Below, one piece after another: positions 18,169 to 29,590 of a stretch of DNA of 64,000 bases. Numbering within the stretch: position 1 is the stretch's first letter; each line of letters begins with the position of its first letter. Source of the DNA: Bacillus cereus G9842 (GTDB lineage: Bacteria > Bacillota > Bacilli > Bacillales > Bacillaceae_G); NCBI RefSeq assembly GCF_000021305.1, contig NC_011772.1:4316001-4380000 (forward strand), read 5' to 3'. The notes beneath the pieces were generated by a model. It ran no database searches. It worked only from the letters and a program-made list of their open reading frames with translations, and had not been told where the DNA came from. The position numbers were made by a program, and so were the translations under genes.

Positions 18169-19236
18169 TTACACATCTTCTTTTTTCAAGAGAGGCTTCA
18201 CATGAACAATGACGGTGCGAATAACTGCTAAGATGGGAACCGATATTAGTAACCCTACAATACCAGCTACTTCCCCTCCAACTAGTAATGCAAGCATAAT
18301 AATAACGGGATGCATACGAAGTGACTTACCAACAATGTAAGGCGATAAAATGTTACTTTCCACAAATTGCAAAATAGCAATCGTAATACCCGCCTTAATA
18401 AGTAAGCTCGTTGATACTGTTGCTGCAATCATTAACGTCGGGATCGCTCCTAAAATAGGGCCGAAGTACGGGATTATATCCGTTACCCCAATAATAATAC
18501 CAAGCAATAATGGATATTTCATACCGATAAACCAAAAAGAAAGAGCTGATACTCCCCCTAATACCAAACAAACAAATAACTGTCCTCGAATATAACTTCC
18601 AAGTGACTTATCAATTTCTTTCGCAAGCATTTGCCCCGTACCTCGCCATTTACTTGGGACTAGTTTCCAAAAGATATGATAAAACTCACCATAATCTTTT
18701 AATATGTAAAATACAATGAACGGTATTAAGAAAATAATGAGCAATGAATCGAGTACACCACGAGCTGTACTCATCACTTTATTTAAAAGCGCTTGAATCT
18801 TCGTTTCCACACCCACAAAAAGTTGTTTCACCTTTTCATGAATGAACGAAGGGAAATTCGCTGTTTGTTCTGTAACGCCATCCATCCACGAATCGTACAT
18901 CTTTGTAAACTGCGGAAATTGTTCATTAATCTCTTGTAACTGTTTAATAACGACTGGCGTTCCTTTATAAATCCCATAACCAATTCCGCCAAAGAAAAGG
19001 ATATAAATAAGCAAAATGGCAAGTGTACGGGGCATCCCTTCCTTATGGATTTTTTCAATTAAAGGATGCAATAAATACGCAATAAAACAAGCGATAAGAA
19101 ATGGCGTGATTGCTACTTTAAATACAAAAATAATCGGTGCCCATAGTGGCTTAATTTTTAAAAAGACGAGCAAACAAAGAAAAACAAGTAATAATAATCC
19201 TAAACGATATATCCAAATGATTTTAAGATTCTTCAC
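18169..19236 (-). CDS. yrrI: YrrI, AI-2E family transporter
   Basis: A 355-aa polytopic membrane protein (about eight predicted helices) of the AI-2E/PerM family, with the N-terminal helix pair IYRLGLLLLVFLCLLVFLK, a central soluble loop and the conserved GxxxGxIP-like PYFGPILGAIP motif near residue 265. Substrates are uncertain: members export autoinducer-like molecules or act as Na+/H+ antiporters. The start is a GTG at 19236, eight bases after GGAGGAGG; an earlier GTG lies within that site. In B. subtilis yrrI is also near alaS. Confidence 0.87.
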   Translation of the reverse strand: MKNLKIIWIYRLGLLLLVFLCLLVFLKIKPLWAPIIFVFKVAITPFLIACFIAYLLHPLIEKIHKEGMPRTLAILLIYILFFGGIGYGIYKGTPVVIKQLQEINEQFPQFTKMYDSWMDGVTEQTANFPSFIHEKVKQLFVGVETKIQALLNKVMSTARGVLDSLLIIFLIPFIVFYILKDYGEFYHIFWKLVPSKWRGTGQMLAKEIDKSLGSYIRGQLFVCLVLGGVSALSFWFIGMKYPLLLGIIIGVTDIIPYFGPILGAIPTLMIAATVSTSLLIKAGITIAILQFVESNILSPYIVGKSLRMHPVIIMLALLVGGEVAGIVGLLISVPILAVIRTVIVHVKPLLKKEDV

Positions 19237-19412
19237 ATGAAAAACCTCCTCCACCTTTATTTTGAAAATAAATGGGGTAGGTTATGTGCGAAACTTTTAA
19301 AATCTTTTCATGCGGACCATACTGTTTTTTAAAGACGTACATATAAATAACATAACAAGGACAACCACCCCTGAGAATACAGCATGAATTAATATAATCA
19401 GGAGGGCTAATT

Positions 19413-19625
19413 ATGGTTTTGTTTATGCTTGGATTATCAGCACTTTTTATGATTCTTGAATGGATTTGTATCGGGTTTGGTATTTGGAAGGGGTTCTTTA
19501 TTCGTTCCTCACGTAAAGAAAAAGCGAAGCAATTATGGCAGTATGGAATACTCGGCGTTGGCTGCTACGGTCTATCTTATCTTTTCTCAGAAATCGGACT
19601 TTTTTATTTGCATATGAGCGCATAA
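19413..19625 (+). CDS. Small two-helix membrane protein of unknown function
   Basis: A 70-aa protein preceded by CAGGAGGG. It has two hydrophobic helices (about residues 2-27 and 46-66) joined by a basic loop (SSRKEKAKQLWQ), which by the positive-inside rule is cytoplasmic. I do not recognise a family function. It is followed by a strong terminator (19624-19655) and faces yrzQ. Confidence 0.75.
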   Translation: MVLFMLGLSALFMILEWICIGFGIWKGFFIRSSRKEKAKQLWQYGILGVGCYGLSYLFSEIGLFYLHMSA

Positions 19626-19655
19626 AAAAACTCCCTCGTCAATAAGGGAGTTTTT
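19624..19655. terminator. Bidirectional terminator downstream of the small membrane protein and yrzQ
   Basis: AAAAAACTCCCT and AGGGAGTTTTT pair around CGTCAATA between two convergent small genes. Confidence 0.88.
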
Positions 19656-19671
19656 CACTTTATCGAAATGA

Positions 19672-19800
19672 TTATAAGTAAGACTTAATCATCTTACGTG
19701 CTTTTTTCATATTGCGTTTTGAAAATACATCTTGCTTACGAGCATATTGATATGCTGCAGCTCCAACACCTAATGCGATTAATGAATTGCGTAGATTCAA
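19672..19800 (-). CDS. yrzQ: YrzQ, DUF3918 family small protein
   Basis: A 42-aa protein, easily missed because of its size and its TTG start at 19800 (after GGGGGA). It reads MNLRNSLIALGVGAAAYQ, a short hydrophobic N-terminal helix, followed by a basic tail (KRNMKKARKMIKSYL). This matches the small DUF3918/YrzQ proteins found next to recD2 in Bacillus. It lies 18 bp after the zinc-ribbon gene, probably in one transcript. Function unknown. Confidence 0.78.
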   Translation of the reverse strand: MNLRNSLIALGVGAAAYQYARKQDVFSKRNMKKARKMIKSYL

Positions 19801-19818
19801 AGTAAATCCCCCTTTTCG

Positions 19819-20007
19819 TTATCCGATCGTTCTTTCATTCTCATCAAATAAATCATCAAGAGAGCTTAATGAACCATCTTCCTCAACTTGATGCGTATGG
19901 ATTTTCCCCTTTGAAACCGATAATTCGATATAACAATTCCAGCAATAAAATTGGTTGACACCTATTTTTCCAATGTCTTTCCCTTTGCAATTTGGACAAA
20001 TGAACAT
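19819..20007 (-). CDS. Small zinc-ribbon protein
   Basis: A 62-aa protein with two cysteine pairs, CPNC at residues 4-7 and CWNC at 22-25, the spacing of a zinc ribbon, followed by an acidic C-terminus (SLSSLDDLFDENER). The ATG at 20007 follows AAGGAGATG. It is near recD2 and yrzQ. No enzymatic domain is present; a nucleic-acid or protein-binding role is possible but not shown. Confidence 0.8.
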   Translation of the reverse strand: MFICPNCKGKDIGKIGVNQFYCWNCYIELSVSKGKIHTHQVEEDGSLSSLDDLFDENERTIG

Positions 20008-20134
20008 ATGGCTTTCATCTCCTTACAGACTCCCAGATTCTATTCGCCATTATGTCCAAACTGCATTCGTTTATACATCGCTGGAGCCTTTCAACGCTAT
20101 GCGTTTGAAAGTTTCACTATATAATTTCACCTTG

Positions 20135-22471
20135 TTACATGAAATCATACGGTGAAATGTTTTCCACGTCCATTTCTTCGCCATTAACTGTGACCATCTG
20201 TACTTCTCCTTGTGATTCCTGCAAGCGACTAGCCAAAGTTGTTTGACGCATTGCATCATCAAGGCGATTTACACCGGATTTGAAAGCTGCTTCCTCCCCG
20301 CAAATAATAAGGAACTTCTTACTTCTTGTAATGCCCGTGTAAATTAAATTACGACGTAACATACGGTTGTAACTTTTCACGATCGGCATAATAACAATCG
20401 GAAATTCACTACCTTGTGATTTATGAATGGAACAACAATATGCATGCGTAATTTGATTTAAATCGGGCTTTGTATACGTTACCTCAATTCCATCAAATGA
20501 AACGATAATCATATCTTGTTGCTCAACGTTTTCTTTCGCATAAAACACCGAAACAATTTCTCCAATATCACCATTAAACACCTGGCTCTCTGGCTGATTA
20601 ACGAGTTGCAGTACTTTATCGCCTCTTCGGTATACAACATCACCGTAAGCAATTTCTTTACTCTTTTCCCTCTTCGGATTAAATACTTGTTGCAATGCTT
20701 CGTTTAATACATTAATACCAGCAGGCCCGCGGTACATCGGCGCTAATACTTGGACATCCCTTGCACTAAATCCTTTTGTTTTAGCATTTTCACAAACTTT
20801 TTTCACAACCTCAACAATTTGAGCCCCTGTACAGCTGATAAATGAACGATCTTTTTTATTTTGTGCTAAATCTGGCGGGAGCGTGCCGTCTTTGATTGCA
20901 TGGGCAAGTTGAATAACAGATGAGCCTTCTGCTTGACGATAAATTTCAGTAAGCTTCACTGTCGGAACTGCGCCTGCATTTAATAAATCTTTTAATACTT
21001 GTCCAGGTCCTACAGATGGCAACTGATCTTCATCACCTACAACGATAACTTGAATGTTCGTCGGTAGCGACTTAAATAGCTGATTCGCAAGCCAAATATC
21101 AACCATTGAAAATTCATCAATAATAAGGAGCTTACCTTGGACAGGATCCGTTTCATTACGCTGGAAAGATCCTTCTGGCGTCCAGCCAAGCAAACGGTGA
21201 ATTGTGCAAGCTGGAAGTCCTGTCGATTCACTCATCCGCTTCGCTGCTCTTCCTGTTGGAGCTGTTAATAGTATTGGAAATGGATTATCATCACTGTATT
21301 CATTCGGATTTAACGATAATCCGTGAAGTGACGCATACATTTCAACAATCCCTTTAATAACAGTTGTTTTCCCCGTTCCTGGTCCACCTGTTAATAACAT
21401 CATTGGCTTATGAAGTGCCGTTTGAATCGCTTCTTGCTGAAACGGTGCATACTGCACGTTTAACTGTTCTTCAATTTCACCTAATGTTTTTAACACTTCT
21501 GCTTCAGGAAATGAAGGTGTTTCCTCTTGATTCATCAATCGACGAATAGACTTTACAACACCTTTTTCAGAGTAGAATAAAGTTGCTAAATACACTCGTT
21601 CTTCTTCTATGATGACTTTCCCTTCACTTTGCATCGTTTCAATACAACCTATAATATCTTCCTCAGTCACTCTTCCTTCTTGATTGTTTAAAAGTGACAT
21701 CGTTTCTCTTACAAGTTGATCTTTCCTCATATAAACGTGACCAAGTTGCAATGAGACATTCTCTAATGTGTAAAAACATCCCGCTCGTACACGGTCGTCG
21801 TGATTACCCGATATTCCTAACGCACGCCCTATATCATCCGCTCGTCCAAAACCAATCCCGTCCACTTCTTCAATAAGTTGATACGGATTATTACGAATCA
21901 CTTCTAATGTCATCTCTTTATATTGCTGGTAAATCTTAATAGAAAGTTTCGTTCCAAAACCGTAACCATTTAAAAAGCTCATTACTTTCTCTAATCCTTG
22001 ATGTTCAACAATTGTCTCATATATTTCCTGAGCCTTTTGTTTGTTAACAACACCATTTAACGCCTCAGGGTCATCCATAATTTTAGAAATAGCATGTTCC
22101 CCGAGATGATCCACAATTTTTTCCGCTGTACGCTTTCCTATCCCTTTAAATAAATCACTCGCTAAATATTGCACCATACCTGCTTTTGTTTGCGGCAATT
22201 CTTTTTTAAATGTTTCAACCATATATTGTTTTCCATACTTTGGATGGTCCTTAAAGTGACCTGTCAATGTAAACACTTCATCTTCATGCATGCGGGGAAA
22301 ATGACCGTTTATCATTACTTTCTTTTCGTCATATGTTTCATTCGTTTCAATGACTTTCATACTGACAACGGAATAGAGGTTTTCTTCGTTGTGGAAAATG
22401 GTATGAAGAACTTGCGCTTTTATAAACTTTTTCTCTTCCTCAAACAAATCCATTGCATGTTGATTTCCCAT
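20135..22471 (-). CDS. recD2: RecD2 (YrrC), ATP-dependent 5'-3' DNA helicase
   Basis: A 778-aa SF1B helicase of the RecD2 type, with the N-terminal extension typical of RecBCD-free organisms (helix-hairpin-helix segments such as FKGIGKRTAEKIVDHLG near residue 95). The motor has Walker A GGPGTGKTT near residue 345, Walker B-type LLIIDEFSM and C-terminal HAYCCSIHKSQGSEF. It unwinds DNA 5'-3' and helps limit recombination and replication stress. The start at 22471 follows AAGGAGAGG; a longer in-frame start has no site. Confidence 0.95.
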   Translation of the reverse strand: MGNQHAMDLFEEEKKFIKAQVLHTIFHNEENLYSVVSMKVIETNETYDEKKVMINGHFPRMHEDEVFTLTGHFKDHPKYGKQYMVETFKKELPQTKAGMVQYLASDLFKGIGKRTAEKIVDHLGEHAISKIMDDPEALNGVVNKQKAQEIYETIVEHQGLEKVMSFLNGYGFGTKLSIKIYQQYKEMTLEVIRNNPYQLIEEVDGIGFGRADDIGRALGISGNHDDRVRAGCFYTLENVSLQLGHVYMRKDQLVRETMSLLNNQEGRVTEEDIIGCIETMQSEGKVIIEEERVYLATLFYSEKGVVKSIRRLMNQEETPSFPEAEVLKTLGEIEEQLNVQYAPFQQEAIQTALHKPMMLLTGGPGTGKTTVIKGIVEMYASLHGLSLNPNEYSDDNPFPILLTAPTGRAAKRMSESTGLPACTIHRLLGWTPEGSFQRNETDPVQGKLLIIDEFSMVDIWLANQLFKSLPTNIQVIVVGDEDQLPSVGPGQVLKDLLNAGAVPTVKLTEIYRQAEGSSVIQLAHAIKDGTLPPDLAQNKKDRSFISCTGAQIVEVVKKVCENAKTKGFSARDVQVLAPMYRGPAGINVLNEALQQVFNPKREKSKEIAYGDVVYRRGDKVLQLVNQPESQVFNGDIGEIVSVFYAKENVEQQDMIIVSFDGIEVTYTKPDLNQITHAYCCSIHKSQGSEFPIVIMPIVKSYNRMLRRNLIYTGITRSKKFLIICGEEAAFKSGVNRLDDAMRQTTLASRLQESQGEVQMVTVNGEEMDVENISPYDFM

Positions 22472-22566
22472 CTTTCCTCTCCTTTCCGATATTTTCACTT
22501 TAATGAGCAGTACATCCCCCACCTCTTTAGATGAGGGATAACTACCCATTAAACTATATTTTTATC

Positions 22567-23226
22567 TTATTCAGCTTCTTGCTCTAATAAACGAACGCCA
22601 TTACCCGCTAAAAAGTGATCTGGCTGAATTTCAGTTGCTTTCTTAAATAAAGCGAGAGCCTTCTCATTATTTTCCTCAAATACGTACGCAACACCTAAAT
22701 TGTAATACGCATCTGCATGCTCTTCATCCATTTCTAATACCTTTTCAAAATAAGGTTTCGCCTCTTGAATGTGTTCTAGTCGAGCGAAGCAAAGTCCGCA
22801 CTGGAATACAGCTTCCACATCGTTTTCATCTAATTCTGTTGCTCTTTGTAAGAATGGTAGTGCAAGACGATCATTTCCAAGCTGTACATGTGTGATACCT
22901 AACATAAATGTTACATCAGCTGATTGTAATCCAGCTTGCATTGCTTGTTCAAATACAGCTTTCGCCTCAGTAAATTGCTCTTGGCCATAATATACATTTC
23001 CTAAACCATAATAGGCAGCTGCAGATTTATCATCTAACTCTAGTGCACGTTTATAAAATAAAATCGCTCGTTCGCTATCACCTAATACGTCTAATAAATT
23101 TGCAAAATTAATGTATCCAAGCGCATCTTTTGGATTTTCTTCGATTGCTTCTGTAAAATTTTTAGCTGCTTCTTCCCAATTTCCTTCTTGCATATATTGA
23201 ATACCTGTTTCAAGTTTGTTTGACAT
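22567..23226 (-). CDS. yrrB: YrrB, tetratricopeptide repeat protein
   Basis: A 219-aa cytoplasmic protein made almost wholly of about six TPR units (for example AALGYINFANLLDVLGD-type and YNLGVAYVFEENNEKA). TPR arrays bind other proteins. In B. subtilis yrrB lies between mnmA and recD2, as here; a partner is not established. The ATG at 23226 follows AGAGGTGA, and a GTG three codons before overlaps that site. Confidence 0.92.
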   Translation of the reverse strand: MSNKLETGIQYMQEGNWEEAAKNFTEAIEENPKDALGYINFANLLDVLGDSERAILFYKRALELDDKSAAAYYGLGNVYYGQEQFTEAKAVFEQAMQAGLQSADVTFMLGITHVQLGNDRLALPFLQRATELDENDVEAVFQCGLCFARLEHIQEAKPYFEKVLEMDEEHADAYYNLGVAYVFEENNEKALALFKKATEIQPDHFLAGNGVRLLEQEAE

Positions 23227-23297
23227 GTCCTTCACCTCTACAACAAATTATAACAAAGAATGTATTTTCCAAGCGAACGAAAATTCGCTTTATGTAA

Positions 23298-23334
23298 AAG
23301 AAACCTCTAACCGCTAATCGGCAGAGGCTTCTCA
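23298..23334 (-). terminator. Terminator of mnmA
   Basis: On the minus strand AGAAGCCTCTGCCG and CGGTTAGAGGTTTCT form an imperfect hairpin with loop ATTAG, followed by a short T run, just after the mnmA stop. Confidence 0.8.
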
Positions 23335-23335
23335 T

Positions 23336-25613
<2,278 letters not shown>

Positions 25614-25648
25614 TAAATCTCCTTCTTTCCAAATCGTTTCACAAGGAA

Positions 25649-26065
25649 TTAAATGTAAAACATATAGCCCCCGTGATTTTCTTCCTCATAACGTACTAAA
25701 TCTTCTAACGTTGTACTATCTAACACTTCTTGCACCGCATCACGAACACGCATCCATAACTGGCGCTGTGCTGGCTCTTCTTCTTCTATCATTTCTACAA
25801 CACTAATCGGTCCCTCTAATACACGGATCACATCCCCAGCTGTAATGTTAGCTGGTTGATCAGATAATACATATCCGCCATATGCACCTCGCGTACTCTT
25901 CACAAGACGAGCGTTACGAAGTGGTGAAATTAATTGCTCTAAGTAATGCTCCGATAAGTCATGCGCCTGCGCAATTGATTTTAATGAAATCGGACCTTCA
26001 CCAAACTTTTTTGCAAGATCGATCATAATTGTTAAGCCATAGCGGCCCTTTGTTGAAATCTTCAT
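25649..26065 (-). CDS. cymR: CymR, Rrf2-family repressor of cysteine metabolism
   Basis: A 138-aa Rrf2-family winged-helix regulator (MKISTKGRYGLTIMIDLA start; recognition region LSEHYLEQLISPLRNARLVKS). The translated protein has no cysteine at all, so it cannot hold an Fe-S cluster as IscR does. In B. subtilis CymR works with CysK, bound to O-acetylserine status, and represses cysteine and methionine conversion genes including the yrrT-mccAB operon, present at 0.5-4 kb here. It is first in the cymR-yrvO-mnmA run. Confidence 0.95.
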   Translation of the reverse strand: MKISTKGRYGLTIMIDLAKKFGEGPISLKSIAQAHDLSEHYLEQLISPLRNARLVKSTRGAYGGYVLSDQPANITAGDVIRVLEGPISVVEMIEEEEPAQRQLWMRVRDAVQEVLDSTTLEDLVRYEEENHGGYMFYI

Positions 26066-26358
26066 CTATTTTGCACCTCTTTTCAAATTTTCACTTCTAT
26101 TGGTTATATCTTATTTATAAAAAGAACACAATTTAAAATCCTATGAAATTATAGCATAATATAGTATTATAAGAAATTTCAACTTGTGTATCAAAATGAT
26201 AACATAAAATCACATTGAAAAACTCGGGAATTATTACAATTGAAAGAAAAATGAAAATATTCATCTTCATTTTTCCCATAAAACAGCATACTATTTCAAA
26301 TTCCATAGAAAAAAATGATACGATAGAACGAGATTATATGTTAAGGGAGACGGTCTAA

Positions 26359-27645
26359 ATGAAACAACCACTCGCACATCGAATGCGCCCTACAAATATT
26401 CAAGAAATTATTGGGCAACAGCATTTAGTTGGTGAAGGAAAGATTTTATGGCGAATGGTCCAAGCAAATCATTTTCAATCTATGATTTTATACGGTCCTC
26501 CAGGTACAGGAAAAACATCCATTGCCAGTGCAATTGCAGGAAGTACCGGTACCCCGTTTCGTCTATTAAACGCTGTTACTCACAATAAAAAAGATATGGA
26601 AGTTGTCGTACAAGAAGCGAAGATGCATCGACACCTCGTTTTAATTTTAGATGAAGTTCACCGTCTAGATAAAGCAAAGCAAGACTTTCTATTACCTCAT
26701 TTAGAAAGCGGACTTCTTACTTTAATTGGTGCAACGACAAGTAATCCATTCCATGCAATAAACTCCGCTATTCGAAGCAGATGTCAAATTTTCGAATTAC
26801 ACGCACTAACAGAAGATGATATTTTAATTGGGTTAAAAAGAGCTTTAGAAGATAAAGAAAAAGGCCTTGGAGAATATGCTGTAACGATAACAGATGAAGC
26901 ACTACATCACTTTACAAACGCCTCTGGTGGTGATATGCGTTCCGCTTATAACGCACTTGAGCTTGCTGTATTATCCAGCTTTACTACAGACGATCAAGCG
27001 GCTGAAATCACACTCGAGATTGCAGAAGAATGCTTACAAAAGAAGAGCTTCGTTCACGACAAAGGCGGCGATGCTCATTATGACGTATTATCAGCATTTC
27101 AAAAATCAGTGCGCGGAAGTGATGTAAATGCAGCGCTCCATTATTTAGCACGCCTTATTGAAGCAGGTGATTTACAAAGTATTGGCAGACGCCTTCTTAT
27201 TATGGCTTATGAAGATATTGGACTTGCTAGCCCACAAGCTGGACCGCGTACACTAGCTGCAATTGAATCAGCTGAACGAGTCGGATTCCCAGAAGCACGC
27301 ATCCCACTTGCAAATGCCGTTATCGAGCTATGCTTATCACCAAAATCAAATTCAGCTTATAAAGCACTGGATGCTGCACTACATGATTTACGTAACGATC
27401 AAACAGGTGATATTCCAAGCCATTTAAAAGATAGTCATTACAAAGGCGCAGAATCACTTGGAAGAGGCATTGGATATTTATATCCACACGACCATCCAAA
27501 CGGCTGGGTAAGGCAACAATACTTACCTGATAAAATAAAAAACAAGCAATATTATAAACCGAAAACGACAGGAAAATTTGAGCAAGCACTTTCTACTGTT
27601 TATGAAAGATTACAAACTTCGAATAAAACGAAAAATAAAGGGTAA
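26359..27645 (+). CDS. rarA: RarA (MgsA/YrvN), replication-associated recombination ATPase
   Basis: A 428-aa AAA+ clamp-loader-like ATPase. Walker A is YGPPGTGKTS near residues 45-54, Walker B LILDEVHR, sensor 1 GATTSNP, and the C-terminal MgsA domain includes the RLLIMAYEDIGLA segment. RarA acts at stalled replication forks. The ATG follows AAGGGAGACGG. It is the first of two plus-strand genes; the next, rsfA, starts 37 bp later. Confidence 0.95.
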   Translation: MKQPLAHRMRPTNIQEIIGQQHLVGEGKILWRMVQANHFQSMILYGPPGTGKTSIASAIAGSTGTPFRLLNAVTHNKKDMEVVVQEAKMHRHLVLILDEVHRLDKAKQDFLLPHLESGLLTLIGATTSNPFHAINSAIRSRCQIFELHALTEDDILIGLKRALEDKEKGLGEYAVTITDEALHHFTNASGGDMRSAYNALELAVLSSFTTDDQAAEITLEIAEECLQKKSFVHDKGGDAHYDVLSAFQKSVRGSDVNAALHYLARLIEAGDLQSIGRRLLIMAYEDIGLASPQAGPRTLAAIESAERVGFPEARIPLANAVIELCLSPKSNSAYKALDAALHDLRNDQTGDIPSHLKDSHYKGAESLGRGIGYLYPHDHPNGWVRQQYLPDKIKNKQYYKPKTTGKFEQALSTVYERLQTSNKTKNKG

Positions 27646-27682
27646 CATAAACGAAAACGTCACCATTATGGAGGCTTCGCTT

Positions 27683-28324
27683 ATGAAAACACGTCAAGAT
27701 GCATGGACAAAAGAAGATGATCTCCTTTTAGCAGAAACTGTTTTACGACATATTCGCAGCGGAAGTACACAAATAAAAGCATTTGATGAAGTCGGCGATG
27801 CGTTGAACCGCACTTCAGCAGCTTGTGGCTTTAGATGGAATGCTGAAGTACGAGCGAATTACGAAGATGCAGTGCAGATTGCAAAAAAACAACGTAAAGA
27901 ATTAAAACGTTCTGAAGCTAAAATAGAAAAAGATCAGTTCACGAAAACGAAACAACTCGTAATCGATGCTGAGTTTTCAGAAGATATTACGCCAAGTAAA
28001 CAGGAACTTACAATGCAAAATGTCATCTCATTTTTGCAAAACATGGAACATAATAACCCTTCAATCGCAAAGTTGCAAACTGAAAATGATGTATTACAAA
28101 ATCAGCTCACTTCCCTACAAAAAACGAATAATGAACTTGAAGCAAAATTAGCGGTACTCACAAAAAAACAACAAGCAATCGAAGAAGATTACGCGATGCT
28201 TGTTAGAATTATGGATCGTGCTCGAAAACTTGTTTCAGTCGAAGAGCAAGAAGATCAAATTGCCCCGATTTTCAAAACCGATCAAAACGGGAATTTAGAT
28301 ATTATTTATTCTGCAGAGAATTAA
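27683..28324 (+). CDS. rsfA: RsfA-family prespore transcription factor
   Basis: A 213-aa protein with an N-terminal Myb/SANT-like DNA-binding domain (TRQDAWTKEDDLLLAETVLRH, then ALNRTSAACGFRWNAEVR) and a C-terminal coiled coil (about residues 115-180, heptad-like QTENDVLQNQLTSLQ). This is the RsfA/YlbO layout; B. subtilis RsfA modulates sigma-F genes in the prespore. The start at 27683 is eight bases after GGAGG; longer in-frame starts run back into rarA. Several RsfA paralogues exist in the group, so the exact paralogue is uncertain. Confidence 0.82.
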   Translation: MKTRQDAWTKEDDLLLAETVLRHIRSGSTQIKAFDEVGDALNRTSAACGFRWNAEVRANYEDAVQIAKKQRKELKRSEAKIEKDQFTKTKQLVIDAEFSEDITPSKQELTMQNVISFLQNMEHNNPSIAKLQTENDVLQNQLTSLQKTNNELEAKLAVLTKKQQAIEEDYAMLVRIMDRARKLVSVEEQEDQIAPIFKTDQNGNLDIIYSAEN

Positions 28325-28367
28325 AAACAAGGATGTCACTTAGTTAAAAAAGTGACATCCTTGTTTG
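28325..28367 (+). terminator. Terminator of rarA-rsfA
   Basis: AAACAAGGATGTCACTT pairs perfectly with AAGTGACATCCTTGTTT around a short A-rich loop, followed by GTTTT. Confidence 0.92.
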
Positions 28368-28401
28368 TTTTCGGTGAACCATATATATCGGTAATTGAAA
28401 T

Positions 28402-28496
28402 TATATCAACGATTTTTCAAATATATCTATCGTAACTTGCAATATATCAACGATTTTTCAAATATATCTATCACAACTTGCAATATATCAACGATT
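28402..28496. repeat. 41-bp tandem repeat, about 2.3 copies
   Basis: Copies start at 28402, 28443 and 28484 with period 41: TATATCAACGATTTTTCAAA followed by TATATCTATCGTAACTTGCAA, with only a few differences between copies (CGT against CAC). It is A/T-rich and non-coding, in the gap between rsfA and tcdA. No function is evident. Confidence 0.85.
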
Positions 28497-28589
28497 CGAC
28501 AAAGGATATCGATTTAACGACAAAGATTGACAATAACATTCCTCCCTGTCATACAAAGAAACGCCCAAAATAGATTGGGTAAATATAAT

Positions 28590-28650
28590 CATTACTTACT
28601 AGCCTTGCTCACATTTGAACTAGTAGTAATGCAAATATTTTTATTTCTTT
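28590..28650 (+). other. Strong hairpin followed by a T-rich tract; possible small RNA 3' end
   Basis: CATTACTTACTAG (28590-28602) pairs with CTAGTAGTAATG (28620-28631), one base bulged, and is followed on the plus strand by a T-rich tract to about 28650. Upstream lie CCCAAAATAGATTGGG and a TTGACA (28527-28532) with only a poor -10. rsfA already has its own terminator upstream, so this hairpin is not needed for it. Confidence 0.4.
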
Positions 28651-28660
28651 AATACATATA

Positions 28661-28695
28661 AAAAAGCATATATCCAAAATGGATATATGCTTTCA
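28661..28695 (-). terminator. Terminator of tcdA
   Basis: AAAGCATATATCC (28663-28675) pairs perfectly with 28681-28693 around a 5-base loop, with a T run on the minus strand, immediately after the tcdA stop. Confidence 0.9.
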
Positions 28696-28697
28696 CT

Positions 28698-29465
28698 TTA
28701 TTCTTGCCCCACACGTTTCACTTCTACGTTTTTAATACGTTCACGTACAACGTGACTTGCCATAATTAAGCCTGCCACAGATGGTACGAATGCATTTGAT
28801 GAAGGTGGTAATTTCGCTTTACGAATTTTTGCATTTTCGTCTGGTACGATCTCTTTACGTACTTCTTCACGAATTACGATTGGATTCTCGTCAGAGAAGA
28901 CAACTTTTACACCTTTTTTAATACCCTCTTTACGAAGCTTCGTACGAATTACTTTCGCAATTGGATCTGTATGTGTTTTAGAGATATCCGCAATACGGAA
29001 ACGAGTTGGGTCCATTTTATTTGCTGCACCCATACATGAGATAATTTTAATTTTACGACGTAAACATTGTTTAATTAAATGGATTTTGAACGTAATTGTA
29101 TCAGATGCATCCACTACGAAATCTAAACCGTGTTTAAAGAACTCTTCATATGTTTCATCTGTATAAAACATTTCTAGTCCAATTACTTCACATTCCGGAT
29201 TAATGTCTGCAATACGCTCTTTCATTAATTCTACTTTTGAACGTCCTACAGTAGATACTAAAGCATGAATTTGACGGTTTACGTTTGTAATATCTACAAC
29301 GTCTTTATCAACTAATACGAGACGTCCTACGCCAGAACGTGCTAACGCTTCTGCCGAAAATGACCCTACGCCACCAATTCCTAAAATACCGACTGTACTA
29401 TTTTTTAATATTTCAAGTCCTTCTTTACCGAAGGCTAATTCATTACGTGAAAATTGATGTAACAT
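28698..29465 (-). CDS. tcdA: TcdA (YrvM), tRNA threonylcarbamoyladenosine dehydratase
   Basis: A 255-aa ThiF/MoeB/E1-like adenylating enzyme. The nucleotide loop is GILGIGGVGSFSAEALARSG near residues 26-45, with VDKDVVDITNVNRQ and DASDTITFK following. It cyclises t6A37 in ANN-decoding tRNAs to ct6A using ATP. It is a single gene; TATACA-17-TAGAAT upstream looks like a weak sigma-A promoter. Gene order (tcdA beside aspS) is as in B. subtilis. Confidence 0.94.
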   Translation of the reverse strand: MLHQFSRNELAFGKEGLEILKNSTVGILGIGGVGSFSAEALARSGVGRLVLVDKDVVDITNVNRQIHALVSTVGRSKVELMKERIADINPECEVIGLEMFYTDETYEEFFKHGLDFVVDASDTITFKIHLIKQCLRRKIKIISCMGAANKMDPTRFRIADISKTHTDPIAKVIRTKLRKEGIKKGVKVVFSDENPIVIREEVRKEIVPDENAKIRKAKLPPSSNAFVPSVAGLIMASHVVRERIKNVEVKRVGQE

Positions 29466-29590
29466 TCAGCTCTACACTCCTATTACAAAAATGGTCTACC
29501 ATGTATTCTAGCGTTTTTCCGACTATTTGTATAGAAAAAGTTATAGAATTCCTAAAAATACATATTTCGAAAATGAAAACATAGTGTACA

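Noticed and set aside
28402..28496. CRISPR array in the 41-bp repeats
   Set aside because: The repeats are contiguous with no spacer and only 2.3 copies.
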